64,000 nt of DNA from Tetradesmus obliquus (lineage: Eukaryota > Chlorophyta > Chlorophyceae > Sphaeropleales > Scenedesmaceae): the NCBI GenBank assembly GCA_030272155.1, contig CP126204.1:1231501-1295500 (forward strand), read 5' to 3'. This document shows positions 1 to 11,100 of this stretch, piece by piece. The notes beneath the pieces were generated by a model, which worked only from the letters and a program-made list of their open reading frames with translations, did no database searches and was not told where the DNA came from. Position numbers and translations under genes: made by a program. Within the stretch, counting starts at the first letter, position 1; each line of letters begins with the position of its first letter.

Positions 1-40
1 CTGGGTAGCCACTCACTGACTCGCTCACTGTGCACCGGCT
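1..40. repeat. Fragment of dispersed hairpin-type repeat
   Basis: The first 40 bases hold the right-hand part of a sequence that recurs at about 25300-25412 and 49432-49570: a GGGTAG or CGTAG box followed by several CACT/CATT tetranucleotides. The left half lies outside the window. It sits directly before the first recognisable exon and is probably intronic. Confidence 0.45.
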
Positions 41-52
41 CATTTCCTGCAG

Positions 53-2811
53 GCAGCATCATCGCCCGCGCAGAGCTCTTCTTCCCAGCAGCTACGCACA
101 CGTACGCAGAGGCAGCAGCATATGCGTTTGCAGCACAGCAGGCACCCGGCAGCCTGGTCAGCGCTGCCTTTCAGCAGATGTATGGACCTGTGGTGGCCAG
201 CACAGCAGAGCTCACTGCCAGGCTGAAAGGTGAGCTGCAGCAGAAAAACACTTGTTTGCACATGCTTTGCTATCTATACGCATGTTGCCGGGAGGTTTTT
301 ATGCAGCACCGGTGTCGGCTAGAGACGCCTAGTGCCATGAGATAATAATTATGATTCAGCAGCTGCTGCTCTGCTGGCAGCGCTGGATGCCTGTCCTGCA
401 AGCACTGTGTGTGCACCTTGCATCAGTTGCTTGCTGCAACCATAGACGGGACCTACTGGTCCATGATCACCAGCTTCAGTGTTGTGAGTCGTCTCGCTGC
501 ATTTCCATGCCCATCGCCTCATGCCTTTCAGTGCACTGGCTTCACCTCCAACATTCCCGCCTCCACCCAGCCAGAATCCAATCCGCAGCGGCAGGGCTTG
601 ATCATTCATGTGTGCCCTGTGTTGCTCTGCTTTCATCTGCTCTGCTCACTATGGTGCTGCTGCAGACGGCAGCCAGGCTCCTCCGCCTCCACCCAGCAAT
701 CAGCAGCAGCAGGGCCTGTCCCCTGCTGGCATCAGGGGCCTGGTTGCAGCCATCTTCATAACACTGGGCCTTGCAGGAGCAGCAGCAGCTTATCTGTGGC
801 ATCGCCGCAGGCGCAGCAGAGGAGAGGGGTACCAGCAGTACCCAGCTGCTGGCGGTTACTTTGACCGGATGTTTGACCGCCTCAGCTGGTGGGGAGCAGG
901 CGGCAGGTTCAGCTGGAATGATGCGCTGCCGTGGCAGTGGGGTGCTGCTGCACGGCAGCGAAGGTACCAGCAGCAGGTGAGACACAAGCGTGTCGCAAGG
1001 GGTTATTGTCAGGGGCCTGATTGCAGGCATCCTGATAGCGCTAGGGCTTGCAGGAACAGCAGCAGGCTACCTCTGGTACCGCAGTAGGCACAGCACGGGG
1101 GAGGATTACGAGCAGTATGCAGCAGGTGGTTACTTTGACCGGATGTTTGACCGCCTCAGCTGGTGGGGAGGTTCAGGCGGGAGGTTCAGCTGGAGTGATG
1201 CGCTGCCGTGGCAGTGGGGTGCTGCTGCCCGGCAGCGGAGGTACCAGCAGCAGGTGAGACACAAGCGTGTTGCAACGGCTGGTGTGTGGAAGCTGGGACA
1301 ATTTGGGTTTGCTCCAGCTATGCAAGTATGAAGGCGCAAACGAATGTAACACCAGCTGTACAGCTGTGCAGTAGTGCTGCGGTTGGGCAAGTACAGTAAG
1401 GTACAAGGAAGAAACGTTTACTGCAACTTTGCTTGTAGGAGGAGCTGCGGCGTCAAGCTGAGCTGTTGCACAGCGCTGGGATATTGCTACTCTGCTGCTG
1501 CACTTTTTGTGTAAACCTGCTGCTGCGTCGATGCTTTTCTGCTTGCAGGACGAGATGCGGGGCCAGGGTGAGCTGCTGCATGTGGTTCCTTCCTCAGTCA
1601 TGACGTAAAATATACCTCAATGCACTGTATTGCTCTTGCGCTTGCAGGAGGAGTTGCGGCGCCAGGATGAGCTGCTGCACAGCAAGCCGCTCAGCCGCAT
1701 GCCCCGCCTGGTGCAGGGCAGCCTGGCAGGGCTGAGGGAGTCCTCTGCAGGCATGAGGGGATCACTGGCTGGCTCAGCAGGCGGCGGCAGCAGCAGCGGC
1801 GGCGGCGGAAGCCCCAGCAAGCACCGGCCCAAGCAGTACAGCAGCAGGGTGGAATCTAGGGAAGGGCGGCAGCATGTAAGAGGAGGTGGTGGGGTAGATG
1901 CTGCTGCAGAGCAGGGTAGGCGGGGCAGCAGCAGGAGAGGTGCGGAAGGCAGCAGCAGGGAGCGGTGGCAGCTTCAACAGCAGCAGCAGTACTTGCAGGA
2001 AGAGGAGGCGATGCAGCAGTACTATGAAGAGGAGCCGTGGCAGCAGCAGCAGCAGCGGCATGGCCGGTCAGGCCGTCAAATGGCTGCTGCAGCACCTGCC
2101 GGTCAAGGCAGCAGACGTGGCGCAGCAGCAGCAGCAGCAGCAGTAGATGAGGAAGGAGTGGAGCTTCAGGGGCTTGAGTATGGCTATGAGGCCAAGCAGG
2201 ACTACGCACCTAGCAGACGCCAGGGCACCCGGCGGCAGCAGCAGCAGCAGCTGGCAGCTGCTAGAGGCGGCAGCAGCAGAGCAGCATATGCTGAGAGTCA
2301 CAGACATGGGTATATTGAGGATGAGCTGGCGAAGGCAGAGCCAGACTATAGCTATGGTGAAGACGAAGAGGGGTCGGGGCAGCTGCAGCAGCAGCAGCAG
2401 CAGCAGCAGGAGCAGCAGCAGCAAGGCTATGCCATCTACAGCAGCAGGGCAGGTGACTATGCAGCTGAGCAAGAAGAGGAGGGGCAAGGGTATGAGCAAG
2501 ATCAGGCCTATGCTGCTGCTGCTGGAGGTCAGTGGCGAAGCTGGCTGGCACCACACGGGCAGCAGCAGCAGCAGCGGCGGCCTCACAGCACGTCGCCAGC
2601 CGGCTCAGGCCCAAGACGACGCAGCAGGCCCAGGACATCAGTGCCTAATGCTGCTGGTGCTGCTGTAGTTGATCCTTGGGATGCAACCTGGTGGCCTGAG
2701 GAGCAGGCAGCAGCAGCAGCAGGGGCAGGAGGCAGGAGGGGTGCCTCGGGTAGCAGGCTGCCGCGCACTGAAGCAGATCTGCAAGGCAGCCTCGTTGAGG
2801 ATGACTGCTAG
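53..2811 (+). CDS. Single-pass membrane protein with Ser/Gln-rich cytoplasmic tail (5' end missing)
   Basis: The gene starts left of the window. Visible coding exons are about 53-229 (ends AELTARLK before GTGAGC), an uncertain exon near 360-480, 666-976 and 1648-2811 (stop TAG). Exon 666-976 encodes a Pro/Gln linker, one hydrophobic helix (GLVAAIFITLGLAGAAAAYLW, shown here as a motif), a basic stop-transfer stretch (HRRRRSR) and a Trp-rich segment with FDRMFDRLSWWG and ALPWQWG. The last exon begins EELRRQDELLH and runs into about 380 residues of low-complexity Ser, Gln, Gly, Arg and acidic sequence. The helix followed by basic residues suggests a type I protein with a long disordered cytosolic tail. 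I do not recognise the family. Exons are duplicated inside the gene (separate entries), so alternative forms are possible. The joins upstream of 666 are unresolved. Confidence 0.6.
730..1275 (+). repeat. Tandem duplication of transmembrane exon plus donor site
   Basis: Bases 730-1000 and 1004-1275 are two diverged copies, offset 274, of the exon part encoding the membrane helix and the Trp-rich FDRMFDRLSWW segment. Both end in the same 5' splice site (CAGCAG/GTGAGACACAAGC). The second copy has TTATTGTCAG before it, which could serve as its own acceptor. Both are open in the same frame, so they could be alternative or mutually exclusive exons. Confidence 0.85.
1430..1690 (+). repeat. Three copies of a 3' splice site plus exon start
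   Basis: Acceptor-like CTTGTAG or CTTGCAG is followed at 1439, 1549 and 1648 by related sequence encoding EELRRQAELLH, DEMRGQGELLH and EELRRQDELLH. Only the copy at 1648 continues into the long terminal exon. The two upstream copies have diverged. Confidence 0.8.
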
Positions 2812-2989
2812 CATGCAGCTCTGGGTGACCGCAAGGCATGCTGCGTTTGTTATTGTTGGAAACTGCTGGCCGCCAGCATGTACCGCCTAGCATGCTGCAG
2901 CTCACTTGCAGTAGTGGACGCCGGCTGGATGGCAGGGTGCCAGCATGCTACTTCTAGCCATGTTAGTACGCATTATGTTGCATTGTGCT

Positions 2990-2994
2990 TGTAA
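2990..2994 (+). promoter_or_regulatory. TGTAA poly(A) signal
   Basis: TGTAA is the usual green-algal polyadenylation signal. It lies about 180 bases after the stop of the membrane-protein gene, a typical distance. Confidence 0.45.
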
Positions 2995-3243
2995 TGCATG
3001 ACCTGCATGCACGTTGTAACTCTTGATTGTAGACTCTACATTATCAAGCTGATAAACGGTGCACAGGACTAGAGCCTGAGACGAGATTCTGTCCTGAAGA
3101 TGCATTGTATATGAATTGTATATGTTGTACGTGAATTCTAGAGTACCTATCAACAGCTCTCTGCTGCTGAGCCGCGACATCCGTTACGCCCTGTACAGGG
3201 ACTTTACATTTAAGGCCTTGGTAAATGGTTGCTACAAGCACGT

Positions 3244-3248
3244 TTACA
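3244..3248 (-). promoter_or_regulatory. TGTAA poly(A) signal, C2CD3-like gene
   Basis: TTACA on the plus strand reads TGTAA on minus, about 130 bases downstream of the C2CD3-like stop codon. This is a plausible cleavage signal. Confidence 0.35.
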
Positions 3249-3374
3249 ACACATTGAAGCTATGTAGCAGTAGCCGAAAGACGCTGTCACCACATCCAAA
3301 AGCGGGTTACTAACGGGTAGTACCCCACTGGCTCAAGAGCATAGCATGACGCTGTGCATACTGTTGATGCGCAT

Positions 3375-6300
3375 CTACATGCCAGGGTGCTTGATGGTGC
3401 TCCTGCTGCTGCTGCCGGTCCTGCTGCTGCTGCCGCTTCCTCGGCTGAAGCTGAACATACTATCCATGGCTGCCTCACTGTAGCCGCCAACAACAGGCAC
3501 AAAGCTGCTGCTGCCGCTGCCGCTGCTGCCAGCTGCAAGAGCACCACCACTGCCAGTAGCTGGCGCTCGCCGTGTTGCTGCTGCTGCTGCTGCTGGGGCC
3601 CTTGGTGGCATTGCTGGGTTGCTGGCAGCAGGCCGTGGCGCTACCGGCCGCCTGCTGCTGCTGCTGCTGCTCTTTGAGAAGCTGAACATGTCATCCATGG
3701 CATCATCATCATAGCCACCCACCACAGGCACAAAGCTGGCCAGCCCTCCACTGCTGCTGCTGCTAGAGCCAGCTCTGTTGCCGCTGCTGCTGCTGCCGGC
3801 CAGAGCTGCTGCTGCTGATGCGGGTGATGATGCAATGACTGGCACGCCGCTTGCTGCGGGGTGCTGCCAGGCAGATGGCCCACTGCTGCTCTGCTGCTGC
3901 TGCTGCTGCTGAGCAACAGCAGGGTGCTGCACAACCCCACCTGCTCCCTGACTTGCATCCGCACCCGCAGCAGCTGCTGAAGCTGCCTGAACAGCAGCTG
4001 AAGGCCGCGCCACAGCAGCAGCTGCAGCAGCTGATCTGGATGGCCTGTCACTGTAGTCCAGCACGAAATCATTCTGCACAGGCGGCAGCGCATTGGCAAA
4101 TGCCACACGCTTGCTGCTGTTGCTGCTGTTGGCCTGCATCACAGTGCGCTCTGCTGGCAGGAATGCGTTGTCGTCTAAGCCATCGTCATACGTCTGAGCA
4201 GCGATGGCTGCCGCCCTACCCTCAAACTGCTGCTGCTGCTGCTGCTGGGTGCGGGAGCTGCTGCCCGCTGCGCTGCTTGCTGCTGCTTGGCTGGGCACCT
4301 GCTGCGTTCCTGCTGCTGCTGCTGCAGTATGTTGAACATCAGCCGCCCTTCGCCGCACTGGCATGTCGCTATATTCCAGCACAAAGTCATCCTGCACTGG
4401 CGGCAGTGCATTCAGGAAGCCTACCCTACCACCAGCAGCAGCAGCATCCCTGCCAGCTGACACATGTGACACACGCTGAGCTGGCAAAAACTCGTCACCT
4501 GACAACAAGTTGTCATCCTCGTCATCACCCCAGCCGCCAAACCCTACCCCTAGTGCCCTGCTAGCTGCCGCAGCTGCTGCTGCGCTGCTGCTGCTGGCGT
4601 CGACACGCGGCGGCCCTGCTGCTGCTGCTGCCTGGCGCTGTGCACTAAACCCTGGCCCGCTTGCTGCTGCTTGGAACCCTGCCAGCAAATCATCCAAGCG
4701 GGCTTCTAGCTGCTCTGGCAGCTCCCGAGGGTCATGCATTGCTTGCTGCTGCTGCTGCTGCTGCTCTGGATCTACGGCTTGCTGCTGCTGCCGCTGCTGC
4801 TGCCTGGCTTGCTCCTCTGCCTCCTCCACTTCTGCTAGCTGCTGCCAGATGCTGTTCGCTCCAGCGCCACTGCCAGCACTTGCCGCTGAAGGTGCTGCTG
4901 CTGCTGCTGCTGCTGCAGCCGCATCAGCGGCAGCATGTTCTGCTGCATCAGCTGCCTGCCGCTGCCGCTTGCGCTGCTCTGCTGCAGCTTGTTCAGCTGC
5001 AGCAGCAGCACGAGCTGCCTCTGCTTCAGCGAGGCGAGCAGCAGCTGCTGCAGTGGCTGCTGCTGCATCAGCTTGTGACAGCTGCGCAGGATTGACCGGC
5101 AGGGGCGGCCCACCACCACCTGCTCCTGCAGCAGCTGCTGCAGTGCGGCTGCCACTCCCTGCTGCTGCTGCTGCTGCTGGTCTGCTGATGTCAAACATCC
5201 AGTCGTCAGTGCTCAGGGGAGGCAGCGGCCCACCACTGCTGGCAGCACCCAACCCTGCTGCTGCTGCTGCTGGGGTGGCAGCACTGACCTGAGGTGCAGA
5301 GGGAGCCCTGCAATGCAGCAGACAATGCATGACCAGATCAGCAGTGCAACAGCTACTGCTATGTTGAAGCAGGCCGATTCGACGCACATGCCTGCTGCTA
5401 GCTTAGCAAACCTGGCCGAGGGTCACCTGCTGCTGTCGTCGGTGCTGCTGCAGCCAACACTGCACACATGCCTGTGCCAATCTACAGCTGTTACAAATAC
5501 ATTATCATAGATCCAACCCACCTGGGGGGTCCTGCTGGCCCTGGTTGCCACTCATCATCCGAATTCTGAGCCAGGCTCCAATCCACTTGACCCATGAGCT
5601 CCTCAGTGTCAGTGTCACTCTCACTGACACCACCAACAGCCACAGTGAACTCCTCATCATCAGAAAAGGTGAGCACGTGCCTGAAGGCGTGTGCACGCGC
5701 AGCAGCTGCTGCTGCAGCCTCCTGCTGCTGTTGGGTGGCTGCTGAGGGGGAGGTGCCAGCGGCAGAGACAGCAGCATACTGCTGCTGCTGGGTGGCGGCG
5801 GCCGAAGAGGTTCCAGCAGGCTGCTGCTGCTGCATGGTCAGAGCTGATGGGTCCAGTGGCACAGTGGAGGGTGCGTCGTCGCTGCTGCTGCTGCTGCTGC
5901 TGGTGGTGTCTGCAGCTGGTGGTGCGGTGACAGCAGCGTTACGCTGCACCTGACTCTGTCCTGCAAACACCGCAGCCGAAGAAAACGCCAGGTGCATTAG
6001 TGTTCAACATGCTGGACGAAAACGAGCTTGAGGCATGCAGGAGCCAGCAACGGCAGGAGCAAGGCAGGTGTGCAGAAGCAGTCCCAGCCAAAGCCCTACT
6101 TGGCACAAGGCAATCAAGGCGAGGCTTACCTACGCGAAAGCGCTCTGGTGACGATGCTTTCACCCTCTGCGACAGCGCTGCCGAGATCGCGTCCAGTTCC
6201 TGCGAGGCGACAGCACCGTTGCAGGCAGGTGTCACGGAAACAGCGCCTCAGGCAGTCCTGCCACCAAATAGACAGCCATTGCTTAGCCAACTATACGTTG

Positions 6301-8131
6301 AATGCATTTTGACAGCATCAAATACCTGCTGCTGGGGGAGACGAGAGCAAGAACAGCTTGGCACTGTGCTGGTCCTGCAGAAGGCAGCTTGAGGCTGCTG
6401 TTGGAAATGCCAAATCAGAGCAGAACGTTGCAAAGCAACGAAACACTGCCTCACTTACCTCTGGCCAGGCAACAAGACACTCTCATGGCATGCAGCGGGA
6501 ACCCCAACCCAACTCCCAAGCCCTAAGCCCTAGTACTGCAAAAGAACAGTACAGCACGTCTTGCCTCCTCACCCACCTCTAGGTTTGCGCGCAGCGTAGC
6601 CAGCAGCTGGTCAGCATCACCGCTCAGGCCCTGCTCATCATCCAGCACAGCAGCGCCTGCGCTGCCCCACAGCGCCAGTCCTGCAAGCAGCCCATCATGC
6701 TGCAGCAGCACATCACCAGCAGCAGCATGTGCCGCCGCCGCAGCAGCATCTGCCGCGGCCGTAGTAGCAGCTGCCGTGTCGGCGCCAGTGCTGCCCCACG
6801 GCGGCAATCCTGCAAGCAGCCCATCATCCTGCAGCTGGCTGTCACCAGCAGCAGCATCCGCACTCGGCGCCTGCAGCTCTGCTGCCGCAACATCGCTCGC
6901 TACGCCACTGCTGCTGCTGATTGCGTCGCTGCCTGGCAACAGCGCCAGTCCTGCAGGCAGCCCACCATCCTGCAGCTGGCCTTCACCAGCAGCAGCAGCT
7001 GTAGCAGCTGTAGCAGCAGCACGTGGCGCCCGCAGCTCCGCTGCCGCGTTGGCGCTTGCCGTATCTGCGCAGGTGCTGGTGGCGTCGCTGCTTGGTTGCG
7101 GGCGTGCTGCCGACGGCTGCTGCTGCTGCTGCCCTGGTCCTGTGAGCTGCAAAGGAGCAGCGCCGAACTCCAATGCTGCTGTTGCATGTGGGGCGTCCAG
7201 CTGCTTCAGAGGTGTCACGCTGACCTGCAGGCCCAAAGGAGCACAGCGCAGCACAGGCCAGCACGTGTATAACATGAGTTGGGCTGCACAGCAGAGAGGT
7301 CAGGTAAGCAAAGTATACATGCGCTCCGCCAAAGACGAAAGCAGGTGCCGCCTGAAAGCCGCTGGAGGAAATGTGGCCTCGATTTGATGCATGCGCAGCC
7401 GCATCATGACTGGAGTAGCTGCCGACCTTGATCTGGCCACGTGGCCGGTCTGCTACATCAGCCACATTGTACCAGCCCTCGATGCTGCCCAGCACATGCA
7501 ATGCAGCCATGTCCAGTGCGGTCAGGCTGATACATAACTTCACATGTGGTGTGCGCTGCATGCAGGGCCGCATGGCTGTGCCACTGCAACAGCTGTCGGA
7601 AGCGCTGATAACTCGAAGAAAACCGCCACAATGTGGGACGCACAGCCAGCCTTTTTCGTGACGAAAATCACCTACCTTGATCTGTCCACGTGGCCTGTCT
7701 GCTGCATCAGCCACGTTGTACCAGCCCTCAATGCTGCCCAGCACATGCAGCGCAGCCATGTCCAGCGCAGCACAACCCAGCAGCTGGTCGGAGGCGGCGC
7801 AGGGCACAGCAGCAGCACCAGCATAAAGCGGCGGCAGCACGGCAGCAGCAGCGGCAGGCAGCGGCCGCAGCCACACCTGCGGCACGATATGCAGTGCAGG
7901 CAAACACCCACAGTGTGTTACAAGAAATCATGTGACAGGTGTGTTGCATCATGTGCAGGCAATGTAGATGTTGGTGCAGCATATGTGCATGTTGGAGCAC
8001 CCGCAGCAGCAACACATGTGCAGGGCCAGCCGGCCATGCATGGAATAATGTGCACCGCTTCAAGCCTACCTGAAGCAGCAGCTCTGACGGCGGCTGTGCA
8101 GCAGAGACTTCTGCAGCCGCCTCAGCGCCAA

Positions 8132-8172
<41 letters not shown>

Positions 8173-11100
8173 GTTGCAAGTGGCAGGTGCATGCAGTGAA
8201 ACCACTTGACTGAGGCAGACTGCCCCAGGGGCCCGCAGGACGCTGCCACCAGTGGGGTGCTGATGGTAGCGCCAGTCTCATGCCATTTGTAGGTGACATA
8301 CAGGCACGGCTGCCAGCCTGCAGCAGCAGCAGCAGTGCAACCAAGCGGCACTATCAAGTCGGTCTAAATGCAAAAGTGACGCATGAAGGTGCAACAGCCA
8401 CCAAGGGGTGCTGATGGTGGTGCCAGTCTCATGCCAAATGAAGCAGACATACAGGCACGGCTGCCAGCCTGTAGCGCAGCAGCAGCAGCAGGGCAAACAT
8501 GCGGCGCTTCAACAAGTCAGTATGAAAGCAAAAGTGATGCATGAAGATGCAAGAGCCACCAGGGGGGTGCTGATGGTGGCGCCAGTCTCATGCCACTTGT
8601 AGGAGGTGTACAGGCACGGCTGCCAGCCTGTAGTAGGCAGCAGCAGGGCAAACATGCGGCACTGCAAGCAATCAGTACGGAAGCGGAAGTGATGCATGAA
8701 GATGCAAGAGCCACCAGGGGGGTGCTGCTGGTGGTCCCAGTCTCATGCCATTTGTAGGAGGTATACAGGCACGGATGCCAGCCTGTGGCAGCAGCAGGGC
8801 AGGCGTGAAGCGCAACAGGCCGATCAGTCCAGATATTAGCTCGAACTGCAGGAACCATCAACTATAACATTGCCCTGCGCAGGCATACGCATTGCGGCAG
8901 CTGCAGGGGAAGCAGCAGGTACAAATGCGGTCCTGACAGTTGACATATTCGCGCAGTTGATTGCACCCCAACACCTCAGCAGCGGCATACATCTTAGCAT
9001 GGCTATGCTCACCATCTGCAAGCATTGGCAGCTGCAGGTTGAGTGCTCCCTCCACACACACGCGCACATCAGCCAGGGCTACTGCCAGCGGCTGCTGCTG
9101 CTGCTGCTCTTCCTGGTACACCACAACCTGCTGCTGCTGCTGCTGCTGCTGCTCTTCCTGGTACACCACAACCTGCTGCTGCTGCTGCTGGGGCTCTTGC
9201 TGCAGCACCGCCAGCTGCATCAGCTCGCTTTGTTTGCCTAGATCTGCAGGCTGCTGGAGCTGCTGCTGCTCCCGTTGCTGCAGTCCATCTGCTGCAGGGC
9301 TGCTGGAGCGTGCTGCGGCTGGGGCAGTGGCATGGGAAACCTCAGCGCGCAGTCTGCTGCTGCTGCGCTTGTGCGTCGGCCGCATCACTTCAACATCAGC
9401 TGCTGCTGCTGCTGCTGCTGCTGCTGGGGCCGTGACATGCTGCTCTGTGCTGGGGGCCTGCATGTCTTCCGTGCCAGCAACTGCTACAGCAACATCATCT
9501 GATGTGCTACTGGTGCTGTGAAGTTCCTCATCAACGTGCTGGTCTTGTGGCTCCCGCTGCAGCTGCTGCAGCAGCTCTGCTGCTGCCACTGCTGCTGCAA
9601 GGTCTGGCTCCGCATCTTCACCCACAGCACTGCTGCCCTCAAAAGCAGGTGCACCCTCATCTATGCTTGGTGCACTGCCAGCAGCAGCATCCGCTGCTGC
9701 TGCGATACCTGCTGCAACTGTAGCCTCTCTAGCTGCAGTAGCTTCACAGACATCAGCACTCCCAGCAGCAGCAGCAGCAGCAGCGCCTGCTGGTGGTGGC
9801 AGTGCAGCCAGGGGCCCGCTGACCTGCCAGTGAGCCACAGGATCAGCCAGCAGCTGCTGACCTGGCAGCTCCGCAGGCTGCAGGTCAAGCAGCACTTTGA
9901 CTTTGACCCTGGTGTTGCCCAGGTTCTTGCACATGGGGTGCACCACTGCAAACGTGCCACTGAGCCAGCGGCAGTGCGGCCTTGCTGAGTCAGCAGCAGC
10001 AGCAGCAGCAGGCCGCGGCAGCAGCAGCGGCGACAGGTCCACCTCTACTGCACCAACAGGCACTGCTGCTGCTGCTGCTGCTGCTGCTGTAGGGCCTTGC
10101 GGATCACCCCTGCTGCCGCCGCCGCTGCTACTGCTGCGGCGGCTGGGCTCGAATTTGGTGATTGACAGCAGCAGCGGGTAGGCTTGCAGCGCACGAGCCA
10201 GGCGCCAGTCTGCTGCTGCCCAGTGCTGGCCGCAGAAGTGCCAGCCGACTGCCCAGCTGCGGGCCAGCAGGCTGGAGTGCTGCTGGCTGGTGGGGGCCTT
10301 GCTGTGGGTGCGGCTCTCAGCTTGGGCACCTGCGGTTTGAAATGCGTTATTGTTAGGACGTGTTGACTATCCCAAAACAGGCAGCCGGGCCAGCAGGATG
10401 GAGTGCTGCGGGCTGGTTGGGGCCTTGCTGTGGCTGCGGCTCTCAGCTTGGGCACCTGTGGGGTAGAAATGCAAGTGCAACGGTAATAGTTGGCACGTGT
10501 TTTGAGGAGCAGGCTGGAGTGCTGCTGGCTGGTTCGGTGCAACAGTGACAGTTGGCACGCGTTTGAGTTGCAGGCTAGAGTGCTGCTGGCTGGTTGGGGC
10601 TTTGCTGTGGCTGCGGCTCTCAGCCTGGGCACCTGCGGGGTAGAAATGCAAGTGCAACGGTATGAGTTGGTACATCTTTGAGTTCAGGCTGGAGTGCTGC
10701 TGGCTGGCGGGTGCCCTGCTGTGGGTGCGGCTCTCAGCCTGGGCACCTGCGGGGTAGAAATGCAAGCGTAATGGTAACAGTTGGCATTTGTTTGAGATGC
10801 AGGCTAGAGTGCTGCTGGCTGGTGGGGGCCTTGCTATGAGTGCGGCTCTCAGCCTGGGCACCTGCAAGGTGGAAAGCGTCATTGTTAGGACGTGTTGACT
10901 CAATCCAAAAACAGGCAGTCGGGCCAGCAGGCTAGAGTGCTGCTGGCTGGTGGGTGCCTTGCTGTGGCTGCGTCTCTCAGCTTGGGCACCTGCGGTTTGA
11001 ACAGCGTAATTGTCAGGACGTGTTGCCTATTCAAAATCAGGCAGCTGGGCCAGCAGGCTGGAGTGCTGGCTGGCGAGTGCCTTGCTGTGGGTGCGGCTCT

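Larger units (their letters stand above)
2812..3374. other. Convergent intergenic region / two 3' UTRs
   Basis: This separates the + strand membrane-protein gene from the - strand C2CD3-like gene. It carries a TGTAA poly(A) signal on + at 2990-2994, about 180 bases past the stop. TGTAA also occurs on - at 3248-3244, about 130 bases past the C2CD3 stop. I see no gene here. Confidence 0.5.

Noticed and set aside
4510-5292. Long plus-strand frame of Ala, Cys and Ser opposite the C2CD3 terminal exon
   Set aside because: Shadow of the CTG-repeat-rich coding strand; the minus frame carries the conserved motifs and the consistent splice phases.
6320-6470. Possible small exons in the C2CD3 intron 6576-6200 (DQHSAKLFLLSSPP)
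   Set aside because: Their lengths break the phase, whereas joining exon 7224-6577 directly to 6199-6130 keeps it and gives a continuous coiled-coil sequence.
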